In this document: in pieces, positions 1 to 10,652 of the stretch
Numbering within the stretch: the first letter of the stretch is position 1
How the letters are laid out: every line of letters starts with the position of its first letter
DNA from: Siphonodentalium dalli
Lineage: Eukaryota; Mollusca; Scaphopoda; Gadilida; Siphonodentaliidae
Assembly (NCBI GenBank): GCA_032622095.1
Contig: CP136068.1
Location: 161,901,465 to 161,965,464 of the forward strand
Direction: 5' to 3'
Length of the DNA stretch: 64,000 bases
Program-made: the position numbers and the translations under genes
Notes under the pieces: generated by a model
Told to the model about the DNA's origin: nothing
Seen by the model: only the letters and a program-made list of their open reading frames with translations
The model's database searches: none

Positions 1-119
1 ATGACATCGACAAACGGAACACTCATCTCACCAACCGGGCGCATTTTTTTTGGACATTTGTTTGACCGACACCAACATTCACAACTACGAAGCTGGGTAT
101 ACCTATAACTATATGTAGT

Positions 120-260
120 TTTGGATATGCTACAGGAATGCAGAAAAGAAAGACAAGATACTCCCAGGGAAACTACACCCATAGAAACTTCACGATACAC
201 AGTATTACGAATTGCTGATATAGGCATATTTATAGCCGAGGCGGATGAATTTCTTCATAT
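120..260 (+). repeat. Diverged copy of a dispersed repeat (parent of the 33-bp satellite)
   Basis: Starts with a GGATATGCTACAGGAAT block, continues through CCCAGGGAAACT and TATTACGAATT, and ends in CTGATATAGGCAT. The same order of blocks is seen at about 1725-1800 and at 4640-4805. The central part holds one unexpanded unit of the 33-bp satellite that starts at 1788. No coding sense is visible. Confidence 0.6.
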
Positions 261-919
261 CCATTTCTATCCACACAACTAAAACATATATGTTTATTCG
301 CAGGAATCCATGTCTATATCTAATTCCAATTTAAATATTAATCTAATCTGAAAATTATAGTGAAATATTTAAATTCTTTATGTAGCCATTATTGATTGTA
401 TTATGTCAGTCAGGGGTGCCGGGTAGACGACCATCATAGGCCACGGCACTCCACACAATACGTATACAAATAGACTTATATTATAATGTATTAATGTATA
501 ATGTATTGTGAAATAAAATATTTTATTATCCATCCCTTAACTAACACCATTTCCGATTGGGCAAAAGCCGCCCCGTGATAGTCGTGGAAAAAGTCATATT
601 GGACTCCCGAAAGTCATATTGGACTCCCGACTGTACAATATCACCTTTTTATTGGGACTGCGCGACGTCACGAATTAACTCTATTGCGAAATGAATAGGT
701 GAAATTGTGATGCCCGCGTAACACTGATGGATTTTAGCAGACGTTTCACTTTCGCATTGAGTTTTTTTCTCACTTCCGTGTTTATTTTCCAAATCATGCT
801 TTCTGATGATCAATATACAGGCTTTTACAGAGAATTAAGTGCCGTCAAATACCAAAAATAACCACAAACGTTTTATTCCCAAAATTTGGATAAACATACA
901 GATGGATAATAAAAATGTC
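261..919. other. No gene seen; small repeats only
   Basis: AT-rich non-coding DNA. It contains a perfect duplication of about 20 bp (AGTCATATTGGACTCCCGA at 590-629) and a short GC-rich hairpin near 415-455. I see no supported gene. Confidence 0.5.
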
Positions 920-1080
920 ATTATACAATGTTGTGTACAGTATGAGTTTTTTTGTACTTGTCCAGGTTGTGGTGAAAAGTCATAATGGACTCGACACTGG
1001 CGTGTCTCTTCCAATATGACTTTTCTCCATAACCTGGACTCGTACAAGAAAAACACATACTGTACACAACATTGTATAAT
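920..1080. mobile_element. Foldback MITE, about 70-bp arms
   Basis: ATTATACAATGTTGTGTACA at 920 is mirrored by its reverse complement ending at 1080, and the pairing continues inward through CCAGGTT and AAAAGTCATAWTGGACTC to a loop near 1000. This is the form of a foldback element. The superfamily is not assigned because target duplications are unclear. Confidence 0.75.
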
Positions 1081-1256
1081 AACTTTATAATCCTATCCAA
1101 TCATATCCTTATAAGTTGGACACCCCAATACGCCATAGCGAAGACGACATACAATCACAATCCTGGTTACACCGCGACAACTCAAGTGGAAGTACATTAC
1201 GTTAAGAAACAGAAATCTCATCGCAGCAACCGGGCGCATCTACATGTAGTTGGACA

Positions 1257-1706
1257 TTAAAATTACTCAATCCGAATCGATGGGCCCCATATCATCAGAT
1301 CCCAACATCAATTTTTGTTAAATGCCGCTTCTGTAATCAGAATCGAGTAATTGCCCAAAATAATGCTAACTACAGTCAACTATAATATCAAATTGCCCAT
1401 AACCTGTTATTTATCAACATTTTGTTCAACGCAATTTTGCCGGTTTGTCAAATATCTGACGAAAAAAAAAAATCGATTTTAGATTTTTTCATCTTCATCC
1501 GCAATTTGGTCCGATGCGGTCTTCTCGTCGACTGTTTACTGGGCCACTAAACATTATCGATGGTGAAAAATAATTGAGTTAAAAAAAATCGATATCTGAT
1601 CTCTATGAGCTTTGGTGGGTGGGTTCCTCGACTCGAATAAATAATTTGTTTTACCCCTGAAGCCAATCGTAATTTTCGAGCGTTAATTCGGATTATGCAT
1701 CTTTAA
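1257..1706. mobile_element. TTAA-flanked MITE, family GTTAAAG..CTTTAAC
   Basis: A 450-bp element bounded by TTAA at both ends. The right end reads GGATTATGCATCTTTAAC. Two relatives lie at 17116-17522 (same orientation) and 48411-48723 (opposite), sharing internal blocks such as the AATCGATATCTGAT stretch and GTCAACTATA. TTAA flanks with TTAAAGR termini fit Kolobok/T2-type MITEs; this class assignment is inference. Confidence 0.65.
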
Positions 1707-1787
1707 CATTCGCAACCACGAATCTGGGTGTATGTATATGCTACAGGAATTCCGAAGAGAAAGACGAGATACACTCAGGGAAACTAC

Positions 1788-3012
1788 CCCCCAGAGAAAC
1801 CTCACATATTATTACCAATTACCCCAGAGAAACCTCACACATTATTACCAATTACCCCAGGGAAACCTCACACATTACTACCAATTACCCCAGAGAAACC
1901 TCACACATTATTACGAATTACCCCAGGGAAACCTCACACATTATTACGAATTACCCCAGGGACACCTCACACATTATTACCAATTACCCCAGGGAAACCT
2001 CACACATTATTACCAATTACCCCAGAGAAACCTCACACATTATTACCAATTACCCCAGGGAAACCTCACACATTATTACGAATTACCCCAGGGAAACCTC
2101 ACACATTATTACGAATTACCCCAGGGAAACCTCACACATTATTACCAATTACCCCAGGGAAACCTCACACATTATTACCAATTACCCAGGGAAACCTCAC
2201 ACATTATTACGAATTACCCCAGGGAAACCTCACACATTATTACGAATTACCCCAGGGAAACCTCACACATTATTACGAATTACCCCAGGGAAACCTCACA
2301 CATTATTACGAATTACCCCAGGGAAACCTCACACATTATTACCAATTACCCCAGGGAAACCTCACACATGATTACCAATTACCCCAGGGAAACCTCACAC
2401 ATTATTACCAATTACCCCAGGGAAACCTCACACATTATTACCAATTACCCCAGGGAAACCTCACACATTATTACCAATTACCCCAGAGAAACCTCACACA
2501 TTATTACCAATTACCCCAGGGAAACCTCACACATTATTACCAATTACCCCAGGGAAACCTCACATATTATTACGAATTACCCAAGAGAAACCTCACACAT
2601 TATTACCAATTACCCCAGGGAAACCTCACACATTATTACCAATTACCCCAGGGAAACCTCACACATTATTACCAATTACCCCAGGGAAACCTCACACATT
2701 ACCAATTACCCCAGAGAAACCTCACACATTATTACGAATTACCCCAGAGAAACCTCACACATTATTACCAATTACCCCAGAGAAACCTCACACATTATTA
2801 CGAATTACCCCAGGGAAACCTCACACATTATTACGAATTACCCCAGGGAAACCTCACACATTATTACCAATTACCCCAGAGAAACCTCACACATTATTAC
2901 GAATTACCCCAGGGAAACCTCACACATTATTACGAATTACCCCAGGGAAACCTCACACATTATTACGAATTACCCCAGGGAAACCTCACACATTATTACC
3001 AATTACCCCAGC
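1788..3012 (+). repeat. 33-bp satellite, about 37 units
   Basis: The unit begins CCCCAGGGAAACCTCACACA and continues TTATTACCAATTA. Variation is concentrated at three sites (AGGG/AGAG, CCAA/CGAA, rare indels). Because 33 is a multiple of three, long open frames of 468 and 429 residues run through it in overlapping frames, reading NLTHYYQLPQG and TPGKPHTLLPI. These are by-products: the frames overlap and shift at a 1-bp deletion near 2187. The first, partial unit lies inside a copy of the dispersed repeat also seen at 120-260. Confidence 0.9.
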
Positions 3013-3015
3013 AGC

Positions 3016-3262
3016 AACTAGTTGGAGATCCTCGGGGAGATCACTCTATATATAGGGGAGATCACTCTATATATCCCGACATAACTAGTTGGAGACCCTC
3101 GGGGAGATCACTCTATATATCCCAACATGACTAGTTGGAGATCCTCTATATATAAGGGATATCACTCTATATATCCCGACATAACTAGTTGGAGATCCTC
3201 TATATATAGGGGAGATCACTCTATATATCCCGACATAACTAGTTGGAGATCCTCTGTATATC
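3016..3262 (+). repeat. Compound tandem repeat with ACTAGTTGGAGATCCTC
   Basis: Four blocks of about 55-65 bp each begin ACTAGTTGGAGA and contain one or two sub-units GGGGAGATCACTCTATATA followed by TCCCGACATA. It adjoins the 33-bp satellite with no spacer. Confidence 0.8.
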
Positions 3263-3764
3263 GGATGGTGTCACCCCCCTCTTTTCTGCACGCTGGGTTC
3301 GGGTGATTTTGAAGTTACTCATGATTCATACCCCTCTGTCAACTGGTACTTGGGTAATCACATGCCCATTTTAAGGGTATTCAGGATTCAACAAGGCTGG
3401 TTCACAGATTTTATAGCAAATTATTAAAATTGTCATGATTTCTTAGCCAAAATGACATATTTTAATCTTATCCGGTCTCAAACATCTGTATTATGTGAAA
3501 GTTATGTCTTGTATTCTATATTTTCTTAACTGGTACGCAGGATTCACATCTCTGTTAACTAGTATTCGTGATTCATGGGGGTGGGGTAGTGGATGGCGCC
3601 ATCATATAGACATATGTATCCGATAATGCTTAAAGCGTTGTTCTGAGGGCTCACATTTGTATGTGATATTCGGAGTTGGACACCCCTTACTGGAGCTTCC
3701 TGATATGTTTTGGTATATATATCCTTCGTGTAAGAATACCACGCACCACCCTCCATTCTCCATG
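3263..3764. other. No gene seen
   Basis: Unique-looking non-coding DNA between two arrays. No open frame with recognisable features, no RNA gene and no clear terminal inverted repeat was found. Confidence 0.4.
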
Positions 3765-4262
3765 TTTAGGGTTATGGTTAGGGTTAGGGTTAGGGTTAGG
3801 ACTAGGGTTAGGGTTAGGGTTAGGGCTAGGGTTAGGGCTAGGGTTAGAGTTAGGGTTAGAATTAGGGTTAGGGTTAGGGTTAGGGTTAGAGTTAGGGTTA
3901 GGGCTAGGGGTAGAGTTAGGGTTAGAGTTAGGGTTAGATTTAGGGTTAGGGTTAGGGTTAGGGTTAGGACTAGGGTTAGGGCTAGTGTTAGGGTTAGGGC
4001 TATGGTTAGGGTTAGGGTTGGGGTTATGGTTAGGACTAAGGTTAGGGTTAGGGTCAGGGCTAGGGTTAGGGTTAGAGTTATGGTTAGGGTTAGGACTAGG
4101 GTTAGGGCTAGGGTTATGGCTAGGGTTAGGGTTAGGGTTAGAGTTAGGGTTAGGGCTAGGACCAGGGTTAGGGCTAGGGTTAAGATTAGGGCTAGGGTTA
4201 GGGTTAGGGCTAGGGTTAGAGTTAGGTTTAGGGCTAGTGTTAGGTTAGAATTAGGGTTAGTG
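3765..4262 (+). repeat. Interstitial telomere-like (TTAGGG)n array, degenerate
   Basis: About 80 hexamers of GGTTAG with many single-base variants (CTAGGG, TTAGAG, TTATGG, TTAGGA). All are in the same phase and orientation, G-rich strand on plus. Open frames reading alternating Leu-Gly or Arg-Val run through it and are not genes. The degree of decay indicates an old internal site, not a chromosome end. It is followed at once by a palindromic MITE. Confidence 0.95.
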
Positions 4263-4274
4263 TATTCTTACATG

Positions 4275-4516
4275 AATGACATACCAATTTTTAGGATACC
4301 CTGTGCCAATACATTCTCATATATATGCGAGGCTCGCTATGGGAGATTCGCATATATAAGATAATGCATTGGCCTAACACTATTTACCTTGACCTTGAAA
4401 TCCAGTGCACTCTCCTATATATGCGAGGTCGCTACGAGAGACTCACATATATGATAAGGCACTGGCGCAGGATCATTAATGCTGCACCAGCGCGGCTCCC
4501 GCAACGAAAGGGTAAA
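4275..4516 (+). mobile_element. Palindrome-bearing MITE, piggyBac-like right end, left end lost
   Basis: Carries two hairpins (4305-4373 and 4402-4466) of the family GCCAATGCATTCTCTTATAT, then the block ATTAATGCTGCACCAGCGC and the terminus CGAAAGGGTAAA. The same right half ends in AAAGGGTTAA in the intact relative at 29655-29873. Here TTAA has become TAAA and the left terminus is missing next to the telomere-like array. Confidence 0.7.
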
Positions 4517-4639
4517 ATGAAGAGAATCTAGACACGTTCCTTGTTGTGGTGCGACATGATGCTGATATAGAAAAAAATCATCGTATACGCACGGGGGTAG
4601 TTAAGAATTCGGGAGGTTGGTACCCATGCACACTCGCAA

Positions 4640-4805
4640 TCGGACACCTTCGTCCCAGGAATGGATATTGGAATATGTAACGTAACGCGGAAAGGAAAGG
4701 CGAGTTATACTCCCCGAGAAATTTCATCCCACAATACACAATATTACCAATTTCTGATATAGGCATCTGTATCCGCCGATGATAAATGGCTACTTCCACG
4801 TTTAT
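4640..4805 (+). repeat. Third copy of the dispersed repeat
   Basis: Shares GGAATGGATATTGGAATATG, then ACTCCCCGAGAAATTTCA, AATATTACCAATTTCTGATA and TAGGCAT with the 120-260 copy. It is a single, unamplified copy of the sequence that forms the 33-bp satellite. Confidence 0.6.
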
Positions 4806-4912
4806 CGATCCCTTTGCCGGATTAACTGTACACCGCGCCGCCCATGAGTCATAAAGCGGTCATCTCTGCGCACTGCACAGCGCCCTCTGTCGGTAAAGGG
4901 ACCTAACTCGTG
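4806..4912. mobile_element. Possible 107-bp MITE with CCCTTTRCCGR ends
   Basis: CCCTTTGCCGGATTAACTG at the left is loosely mirrored by CTGTCGGTAAAGGG at the right. The middle contains CAGCGCCCTCTGTCGG, a block also seen near 20520 and 32660. The short size and imperfect ends make this tentative. Confidence 0.35.
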
Positions 4913-4959
4913 TTCGGGGAGGTACTTTCGAATGGGACAAGTGACTGGTCCATGTCACG

Positions 4960-5110
4960 AGAGAGACGGTTATCGTATACCAGGTAAGTGCAATCATAGT
5001 CGTGTGTCATTGTTAGTGAAAGTTATATGGGTATTGCATGATGCCTAATTATAGAGAGATACCCGTCGTGGTTATAGCGTTCGAAGTAACGCACATCTAC
5101 CCGGTTAGTT
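4960..5110 (+). repeat. Copy 1 of a triplicated segment with splice-donor-like site
   Basis: ATCGTATACCAG followed by GTAAGTGCAATCATAG, then GTGAAAGTTATATGG. Related segments lie at 5535-5720 and 7270-7440, each with CAGGTAAG at the same place. Non-coding as it stands. Confidence 0.5.
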
Positions 5111-5534
5111 TTAGTTTAAACAAATTTCATTTGTATACTCTCATATCCGAAACATAAAACATAGGCATACGTAATAACCGGGGTTACAAAGGTGTCGGAC
5201 CGCCGGACAAGTTATTCCAACTTACATATAAGTTACCCGATTCATTCCCAGACAGTGGCGTGGTGACAGGAAGTGCAGGTAGGGGTGTACCGGAGGCGTC
5301 CCACTCAACATTGGCCAACATTTTCAACAGTTATCAAGAAATGTAATACCTGTCACACCATTTGTTGGAAAGTCCTGTTCAAAGGTATATGCACATTGTA
5401 GGTTAAATTTGTTCAGGTATAGATAACTATTCCAGCCATTTGTATTGTGCATGTGTCAATATTTATGAACTAAATGGCCATCAGTCGGAAATTTTCAAAC
5501 TAATATCAGTTGGCAATTTCCAAAAGTTGATCAT

Positions 5535-5720
5535 GTTGTGCGCCGTATTAAATGTTCACCGCCAGCATATGCTCAATGTCAGGAGCGATACGTTTATTGT
5601 ATAGCAGGTAAGTACAGTCAGTGTGGTGCGTGACAATTATGGCTATTGCATGGTGTCTAAATATAGAGAACTACCACGAGTTACCGCCGAGTTTTTATAG
5701 CGTTTGGCGTGTATCCGATT
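5535..5720 (+). repeat. Copy 2 of the triplicated segment
   Basis: ATGTTCACCGCCAGCATATG leads to TTGTATAGCAG and a donor-like GTAAGTACAGTC, followed by ATGGCTATTGCATGGTGTCT as in copy 1. The same upstream block, ATGTCCACCGCC, occurs in copy 3. Confidence 0.5.
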
Positions 5721-6063
5721 ATTTCCCTGACAGGGACGTGGGGACTGGTTGGGGGGTGGCGAAGGGGTAACCCCACAACATAATTCATTAGTTGGATTTT
5801 TTTTGTACAAAAGTTGGTTAACCCGTTATAAGGATCATTGATGAGTAGTTATTTCATAGGAAATGTTCAAATAATATGTTTAACCGTTTCTATATACTAA
5901 AGCATCGTTGATGAGTTGTTATCCCATATGAAATGTTCAGATAATAAGTACTAAAGCCAATTATTTTTACAACATAAGTTGGACATTTCCAACCATATGG
6001 TGGGGTAAGAACGGGCATGTCCGTCAGTCTATTTTTGCAGTCTAGCTGCAGAAGGATATGATT

Positions 6064-6138
6064 GGTAGCAAATACAACACACCACACATCACCCTGTATA
6101 TAATAAATACAACACACCACACATCACCCTGTATATAA
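6064..6138 (+). repeat. 36-bp duplication
   Basis: ACAACACACCACACATCACC followed by CTGTATATAATAA is present twice in direct order. It is a simple local duplication. Confidence 0.8.
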
Positions 6139-6396
6139 TTATGTTTTATGTTCGTCGTCAACTTTATATTTGTTAAAATTTTAATGGGAGAGGGGCGGAT
6201 GTAAGTTGTCAAAACAAAAACTTGTGCCCCGATCCCTCTTGAGATATTCTATTACAATACAATATGTTTAAACAAAGTCTATTTGTGAGCCGGATTATAA
6301 CTACATCGCGGGGGGAATCACGTGGTTTAGAGGTTGGTGAGTACCACGCAGACAAAATGACCGAGGCGAGTGCAAAAGTACAAACACATAATATAT

Positions 6397-6856
6397 GTGA
6401 CCCGCCATATCAAATCCAGTCGTAAGTCGGGATTTTTTTTACCCTGTGCCAATACATTCTCTTATATATGCGAGTCGACCATAGGTCGCCTCGCATATAT
6501 AAGAGAATGCATTGGCCTATAACAATATTTTATCATTTTTTTTAAATAAATGTTTCTTACAATTTTTAGGACATAAAATAAAAAAACATCCATTACCCTG
6601 CAGGGAGCCCCACACATATATATACGCATATAGAAGAGTGTCGTCTGCTCATGTTTGTCTGGGGCTCTGTATGGGTGAAATTATAAAATTGTTAAAGAAT
6701 ACAAGAAAAACTTATTAAAATTGTAAAAAATTGTTAGGCCAATGCGTTCTCTTATATATGCGAGGCGACCTATTGTCGACTCGCATATATAAGAGAATGC
6801 ATTGGCAAAGGGTAAAAAAATCCCGACTTTCGACTGGATTTGATATAGCGGGTCAC
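6397..6856. mobile_element. 460-bp MITE with GTGACCCG ends and two internal hairpins
   Basis: Terminal inverted repeats of about 50 bp begin GTGACCCGCCATATCAAATC and close in GATATAGCGGGTCAC, flanked on both sides by ATAT. Directly inside each terminus sits one 69-bp palindrome (6448-6516 and 6738-6806) of the GCCAATGCATTCTC type. The spacer between them is AT-rich and interrupted by a CTGCAGGGAGCCCC segment. A fragment of the same termini lies at 23901. Confidence 0.8.
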
Positions 6857-6884
6857 ATATGAGGAACTGACACAAAACATAGCA

Positions 6885-7145
6885 TGTTGACTGTTACGAG
6901 CATATGCTAGTTTATTTTTGAAACAAGTTGATACCTTATTTGTTCGGAAATAATTGTTTTCTATAACATTCTGACCAAAGTTGCCAGTCTGAGGTGCGTG
7001 GAACAAACCAGCCCATACATCATGGAGAATCCTTCGACTTTGGTCAGAATGTTAGAGCAAACAAATGTTAATTTGGACACAAATGGGGTTTCAAATTGTT
7101 TGAAAAATAGTATATCATCTGCTCGTAGCTGACAAAGTACTATAA
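6885..7145. mobile_element. Imperfect inverted repeat, MITE-like
   Basis: ACATTCTGACCAAAGT at 6966 pairs with ACTTTGGTCAGAATGT near 7040. More distant blocks, TACGAGCATATGCTA with its mirror near 7125 and TTTTTGAAAC with GTTTGAAAAA, extend the pairing to about 120 bp per arm. The ends are diverged. Confidence 0.5.
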
Positions 7146-7269
7146 GAGGTGTCATATCCTATAATTTATTACCTTTTTGTCCTCGTTTCTGGTCGCGTTT
7201 GCGATTTCTCTCCAATTTTTAGTGCGTCATATACTCATCAACTCGAAACCACGTGATTCCCCACCGTGT

Positions 7270-7440
7270 ACATGTCCACCGCCGCAAATGACTGCTCAAT
7301 GTCCTAAGTGTGACCTTATCGCATAACAGGTAAGCAACATCAGATTCCTGTGTCGTGACTAGTGAAAGTTATATGGCTACTAAATATAGGAAACTAACTT
7401 GAGTTATATACCATGCACCGAGCTTACCGTTAGATTCGGC
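7270..7440 (+). repeat. Copy 3 of the triplicated segment
   Basis: ATGTCCACCGCCGCAAATGA, then CTCAATGTC and TATCGCATAACAG followed by GTAAGCAACATC, then GTGAAAGTTATATGGC. It parallels copies 1 and 2, including a 5-prime splice-site-like sequence. Confidence 0.5.
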
Positions 7441-7584
7441 GCACTCCGCTGTGACAATTTCCAAATAGAGAATACATTTACTCAACGGAGTTATTCTCTA
7501 AATTATGTGTACTAATTGGCAGTAGACATCGTCATGTTTTATAGCCCCATTCAAAAGATGGGGGGGGGTAACTGTGTTAAAAAC

Positions 7585-7920
7585 CGTTCGACCGTCCGCT
7601 CATATATCTCAGCCATGGGTTTGGAAATTTGGTATGCCGCTTTGGCATCATGAGGGCCTTCAAAAGAGGGTTCATTGACGTTGTTTACATTTTCCGTCCA
7701 AGAGTTGTCCCTCTTTGGTTATCTGAAAATGTAGGATTTCCGTCATCCGTTAATATATCTCAACCATATCGTGTCTCGGTGAAATTTGGTAAAGAGGGTT
7801 GTCATCAGGAGGGCTTTCAAAAGAGGGTTCATTGACATTGTTTCCATTCAAGAGTTATCCCTCTTTGTTCATCTGAAAATGTTGATTTTTTCCGTCCGCT
7901 CATATATAGTTTTTAATTTG
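7585..7920 (+). repeat. Direct repeat of about 170 bp, two copies
   Basis: GCTTTCAAAAGAGGGTTCAT and the following TTGACRTTGTTT recur about 165-170 bp apart, with CAAGAGTTRTCCCTCTTTG and CATCTGAAAATGT after each. CCGTCCGCTCATATAT occurs at both borders. The style resembles Helitron bodies, but no termini are visible. Confidence 0.6.
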
Positions 7921-8091
7921 GTTTCCATCCTGCCCAAGTTTCAATTGGCACCATGAGGGTATCCCAGCACCATACAGAGGCGCAAACTCTTGTTCTATAT
8001 TGATTACTATGCATGCAGCTACCCTCGTTGGTGAAATAATCGCCATTTATATGTATGGGTGATTAAATCGGCCAGAATTAATGAGTATATA

Positions 8092-8755
8092 TCTGCTATA
8101 TATTTGGAGACTTCCGTGTGTATATCCTTTATATACTCGAAAACGGCGCGACCGATTGAGCCCAAACTTCCTATCTAAGGGTAAAAATCCTCATGAAGTC
8201 CCTTCGCACCGCCTATGAGAACGTCCGAGCACTCCTTCACCCTTCGCCTGCCACCGTCGCTGGAATTGATGGGTTAATCGCGTGATAATTAATGAGCGTT
8301 TGTATATGAGGCGTCGCTATTAAAGAGCGTTTATCTACTTTAGTGAAAAATATATACGGCATTTGACCGTCTCGGAAACTGGGGATATCGAGACGAAATG
8401 TCGTACTTAGGGGTTCCAAGGGACGGGGGAGATTTTCGTCGGGTCAGTTTGTCCGCCCGAGGTGACCTTGACCTTGAAACGGGTACCCACAAATGACCTT
8501 GGGCGATATCTTGGTAGTCAGCCGTGACATCGATGTGAAATTTGTTATGTATGGTCAACTCGGGACGGGAAATATTTTTGTCCGGTTATTTTCTCCACCC
8601 AACACGACCTTGACACTGGTACCCGCAAATGACCTTGGACGATATTTCGTGCATCAGCGGTGGCAGCGACGTACGGGGTTACATTGAAAAACAAAAAGTA
8701 ATGGATCGACCAAAGCCATGGGACCAATCACGCCAGTGGCGGGCAAATCTGCTAG
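8092..8755 (+). mobile_element. Non-autonomous Helitron, copy 1
   Basis: Begins TCTGCTATATATTTGGAGAC preceded by A. Near the 3-prime end is a hairpin CGCCAGTGGCG, and the element ends CTGCTAG followed by T. TC at the start, a short hairpin 10-15 bases before CTAG, and an A/T insertion point are the family signature of Helitrons. No Rep/helicase frame is present. It abuts a second copy head to tail with no spacer. Confidence 0.75.
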
Positions 8756-8779
8756 TCTACTATATATTTTGAGACTTCC

Positions 8780-8831
<52 letters not shown>

Positions 8832-9362
8832 ATATCCTTTATAGACTCGAAAACGGCTCGACCGATTGAGCCCAAACTTACTATCTAAGGGTAAAAGCCA
8901 CTAGAAGTGTCATCGCACCGCTTCTGAGATCGTCCGAGCACTCCTTCATCCTTCGCCCTGCCACCGGGGTTGGAATTGGTGGGTTAATCTGTTAATGATT
9001 AAGGAGCGTTCGTATCTGCGGTGTCGTTGTTAAAGAGCGTTTGTATACACGAGTATAAATACGGCTCAATCGACCGTCTCGGAAACTGGGGATATCGAGA
9101 CGAAATTTCCTACTTAGGGCTTCCGAGGGACGGGGGAGATTTTCGTCGGGTCAGTTTGTCCGCCTTAGGTGACCTTGACCTTGAAACGGGTACCCACAAA
9201 TGACCTCGGGCGATATCTCGATGTGAAATTTGTTATGTATGGTCAACTCGGGACGGGGAATATTTTGTTGGCGTGTCTGTCGGGGTTACCTTGCAAAACA
9301 AAAATTAATGGATCGACCAAAGCCATGGGACCAATCCCGCCAGTGGCGTGCTAATCTGCTAG
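8756..9362 (+). mobile_element. Non-autonomous Helitron, copy 2, with (TA)n(TG)n
   Basis: Begins TCTACTATATATTTTGAGAC directly after the CTAG of copy 1 and ends at CTAG (9359-9362) followed by T, after the same CGCCAGTGGCG hairpin. It matches copy 1 along its length, including GGAAACTGGGGATATCGAGA and GACCTTGACCTTGAAAC. A (TA)n(TG)n microsatellite at 8780-8832 expands a site that is short in copy 1. Confidence 0.75.
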
Positions 9363-9546
9363 TATGTTTATAATTCTTCGTATACTGCGGACGTTGACGC
9401 TGCATGGCAGCCATTTTATATTTGCTCTTTGCATGATTAAATCCTTGGTAACATGCCCTATATATAATAATCAAATCAATTGTCATCCGACGAATGCCAA
9501 ACTTCATATGGTTATCCAGGTAATGACCTCTGGTATTACGTAAACA

Positions 9547-9930
9547 TTTAAAGGCACAGATGGCCTTCGCGGTAGGTATGCTGTTGAATAGTCACACCCG
9601 TTAAAACTGTCATAAAAATGAAGAATATTAAGATGTAGACATGATTTGTTCTTATACCAATCATCAATATTGCGTAAATAGTATGTTATTGTCAAGTCCA
9701 TTCGCTTTGTTATGTAAACAAATGCCAGGTTCTGTAACGTTTTTGGCATTTGTTTACATAACAAAGCATACAAACTTGACAATAACACACTATTTACGCG
9801 ATAGTTATGATTGGTATAAGAACAAGTGTATGTATATATTTAAATATTTTTTCTGCTTATGGCAGTTTTAAGGGTTATGACACATTTAACAGCATACCCA
9901 CATCGAAGGCCATCCGTGCATGCCTTTAAA
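9547..9930. mobile_element. 384-bp foldback MITE, TTTAAAGGCA ends
   Basis: Almost the whole element is two arms of about 190 bp: TTTAAAGGCACAGATGGCCT at the left is mirrored by CATGCCTTTAAA at the right, and the centre pairs TTGTTATGTAAACAAATGCC with its complement. TTAAAGG termini fit the Kolobok/T2 type by established descriptions. A diverged relative lies at 12018-12645. Confidence 0.8.
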
Positions 9931-10540
9931 CGTTCCGAATTTCTTATTACTCAAATGTCTGTGATGTATGACATTATCCCCTCTCCAAGTTGATCTTAAG
10001 TGACGTGAAAGATCAATATAACCATGCAGGTTTAACCACACGTGTGTATAACATGTAAAGTGTGTAACAGTTTCCTACGGAAGTCGCTTAATATCAAGTG
10101 ACCATTCCGCATACGGTTTAGACATTTTGTGCCCAAAGTGTACCAAAGATGAATAATCCAATCTTCTAATAACTGAATTAGCGACCAACTGTATGCAGGC
10201 AGTACGACACTGGGATTTGGCTGCGCGATAAGAGCTTATTTTGATTGAAGTTTATTTAACATATCGGTAGTAACAGCTTCTCTTTACCACCGACTAATGT
10301 TTATACGTGTTCGTACACGTTGGGCCGACATCTATAAACATGTACATGTAGGTTTGGCGCTGAAAAATCACGTGACGTTTCCGCCACGTGACTCTCAATA
10401 GCAATACCACAGTAACCCACGTTACAAATTACACGCACGTGATGATAAACCTGGCCATTACATGAACTTACCCGGGTTAAACGTGAAATGTGCATGAGTT
10501 GCCTATATTGTGTACCTCCCATTCCGTGTTATTTAAACAA
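9931..10540. other. No gene seen
   Basis: Unique-looking sequence with several CACGTG-type hexamers between 10370 and 10445. No coding exon, tRNA-like fold or element terminus could be supported. Confidence 0.4.
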
Positions 10541-10566
10541 TGCGTTTTCCGAAATGTAAAGTGGAT

Positions 10567-10652
10567 TTGACCTCGGGTTTCGTGGGTGTGGCCCCGGATT
10601 TCGTGGGTGTGGTCCCGGGTTTCGTGGGTGTGGCCCCGGGTTTCGTGGGTGT
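10567..10652 (+). repeat. 21-bp tandem repeat, about 4 units
   Basis: The unit TTTCGTGGGTGTGGCCCCGG plus one base is repeated four times and would read FVGVAPG. A 77-residue frame (10540-10773) runs across it; its ends have no recognisable domain, so I do not call a gene. Confidence 0.85.

Noticed and set aside
1728-3134. 468- and 429-residue repetitive proteins
   Set aside because: Overlapping frames in a 33-bp satellite; a period divisible by three keeps frames open. Start and end lie in repeat flanks, and variants do not favour either frame.
3657-4364. Leu-Gly and Arg-Val repeat proteins
   Set aside because: Frames through degenerate TTAGGG repeats.
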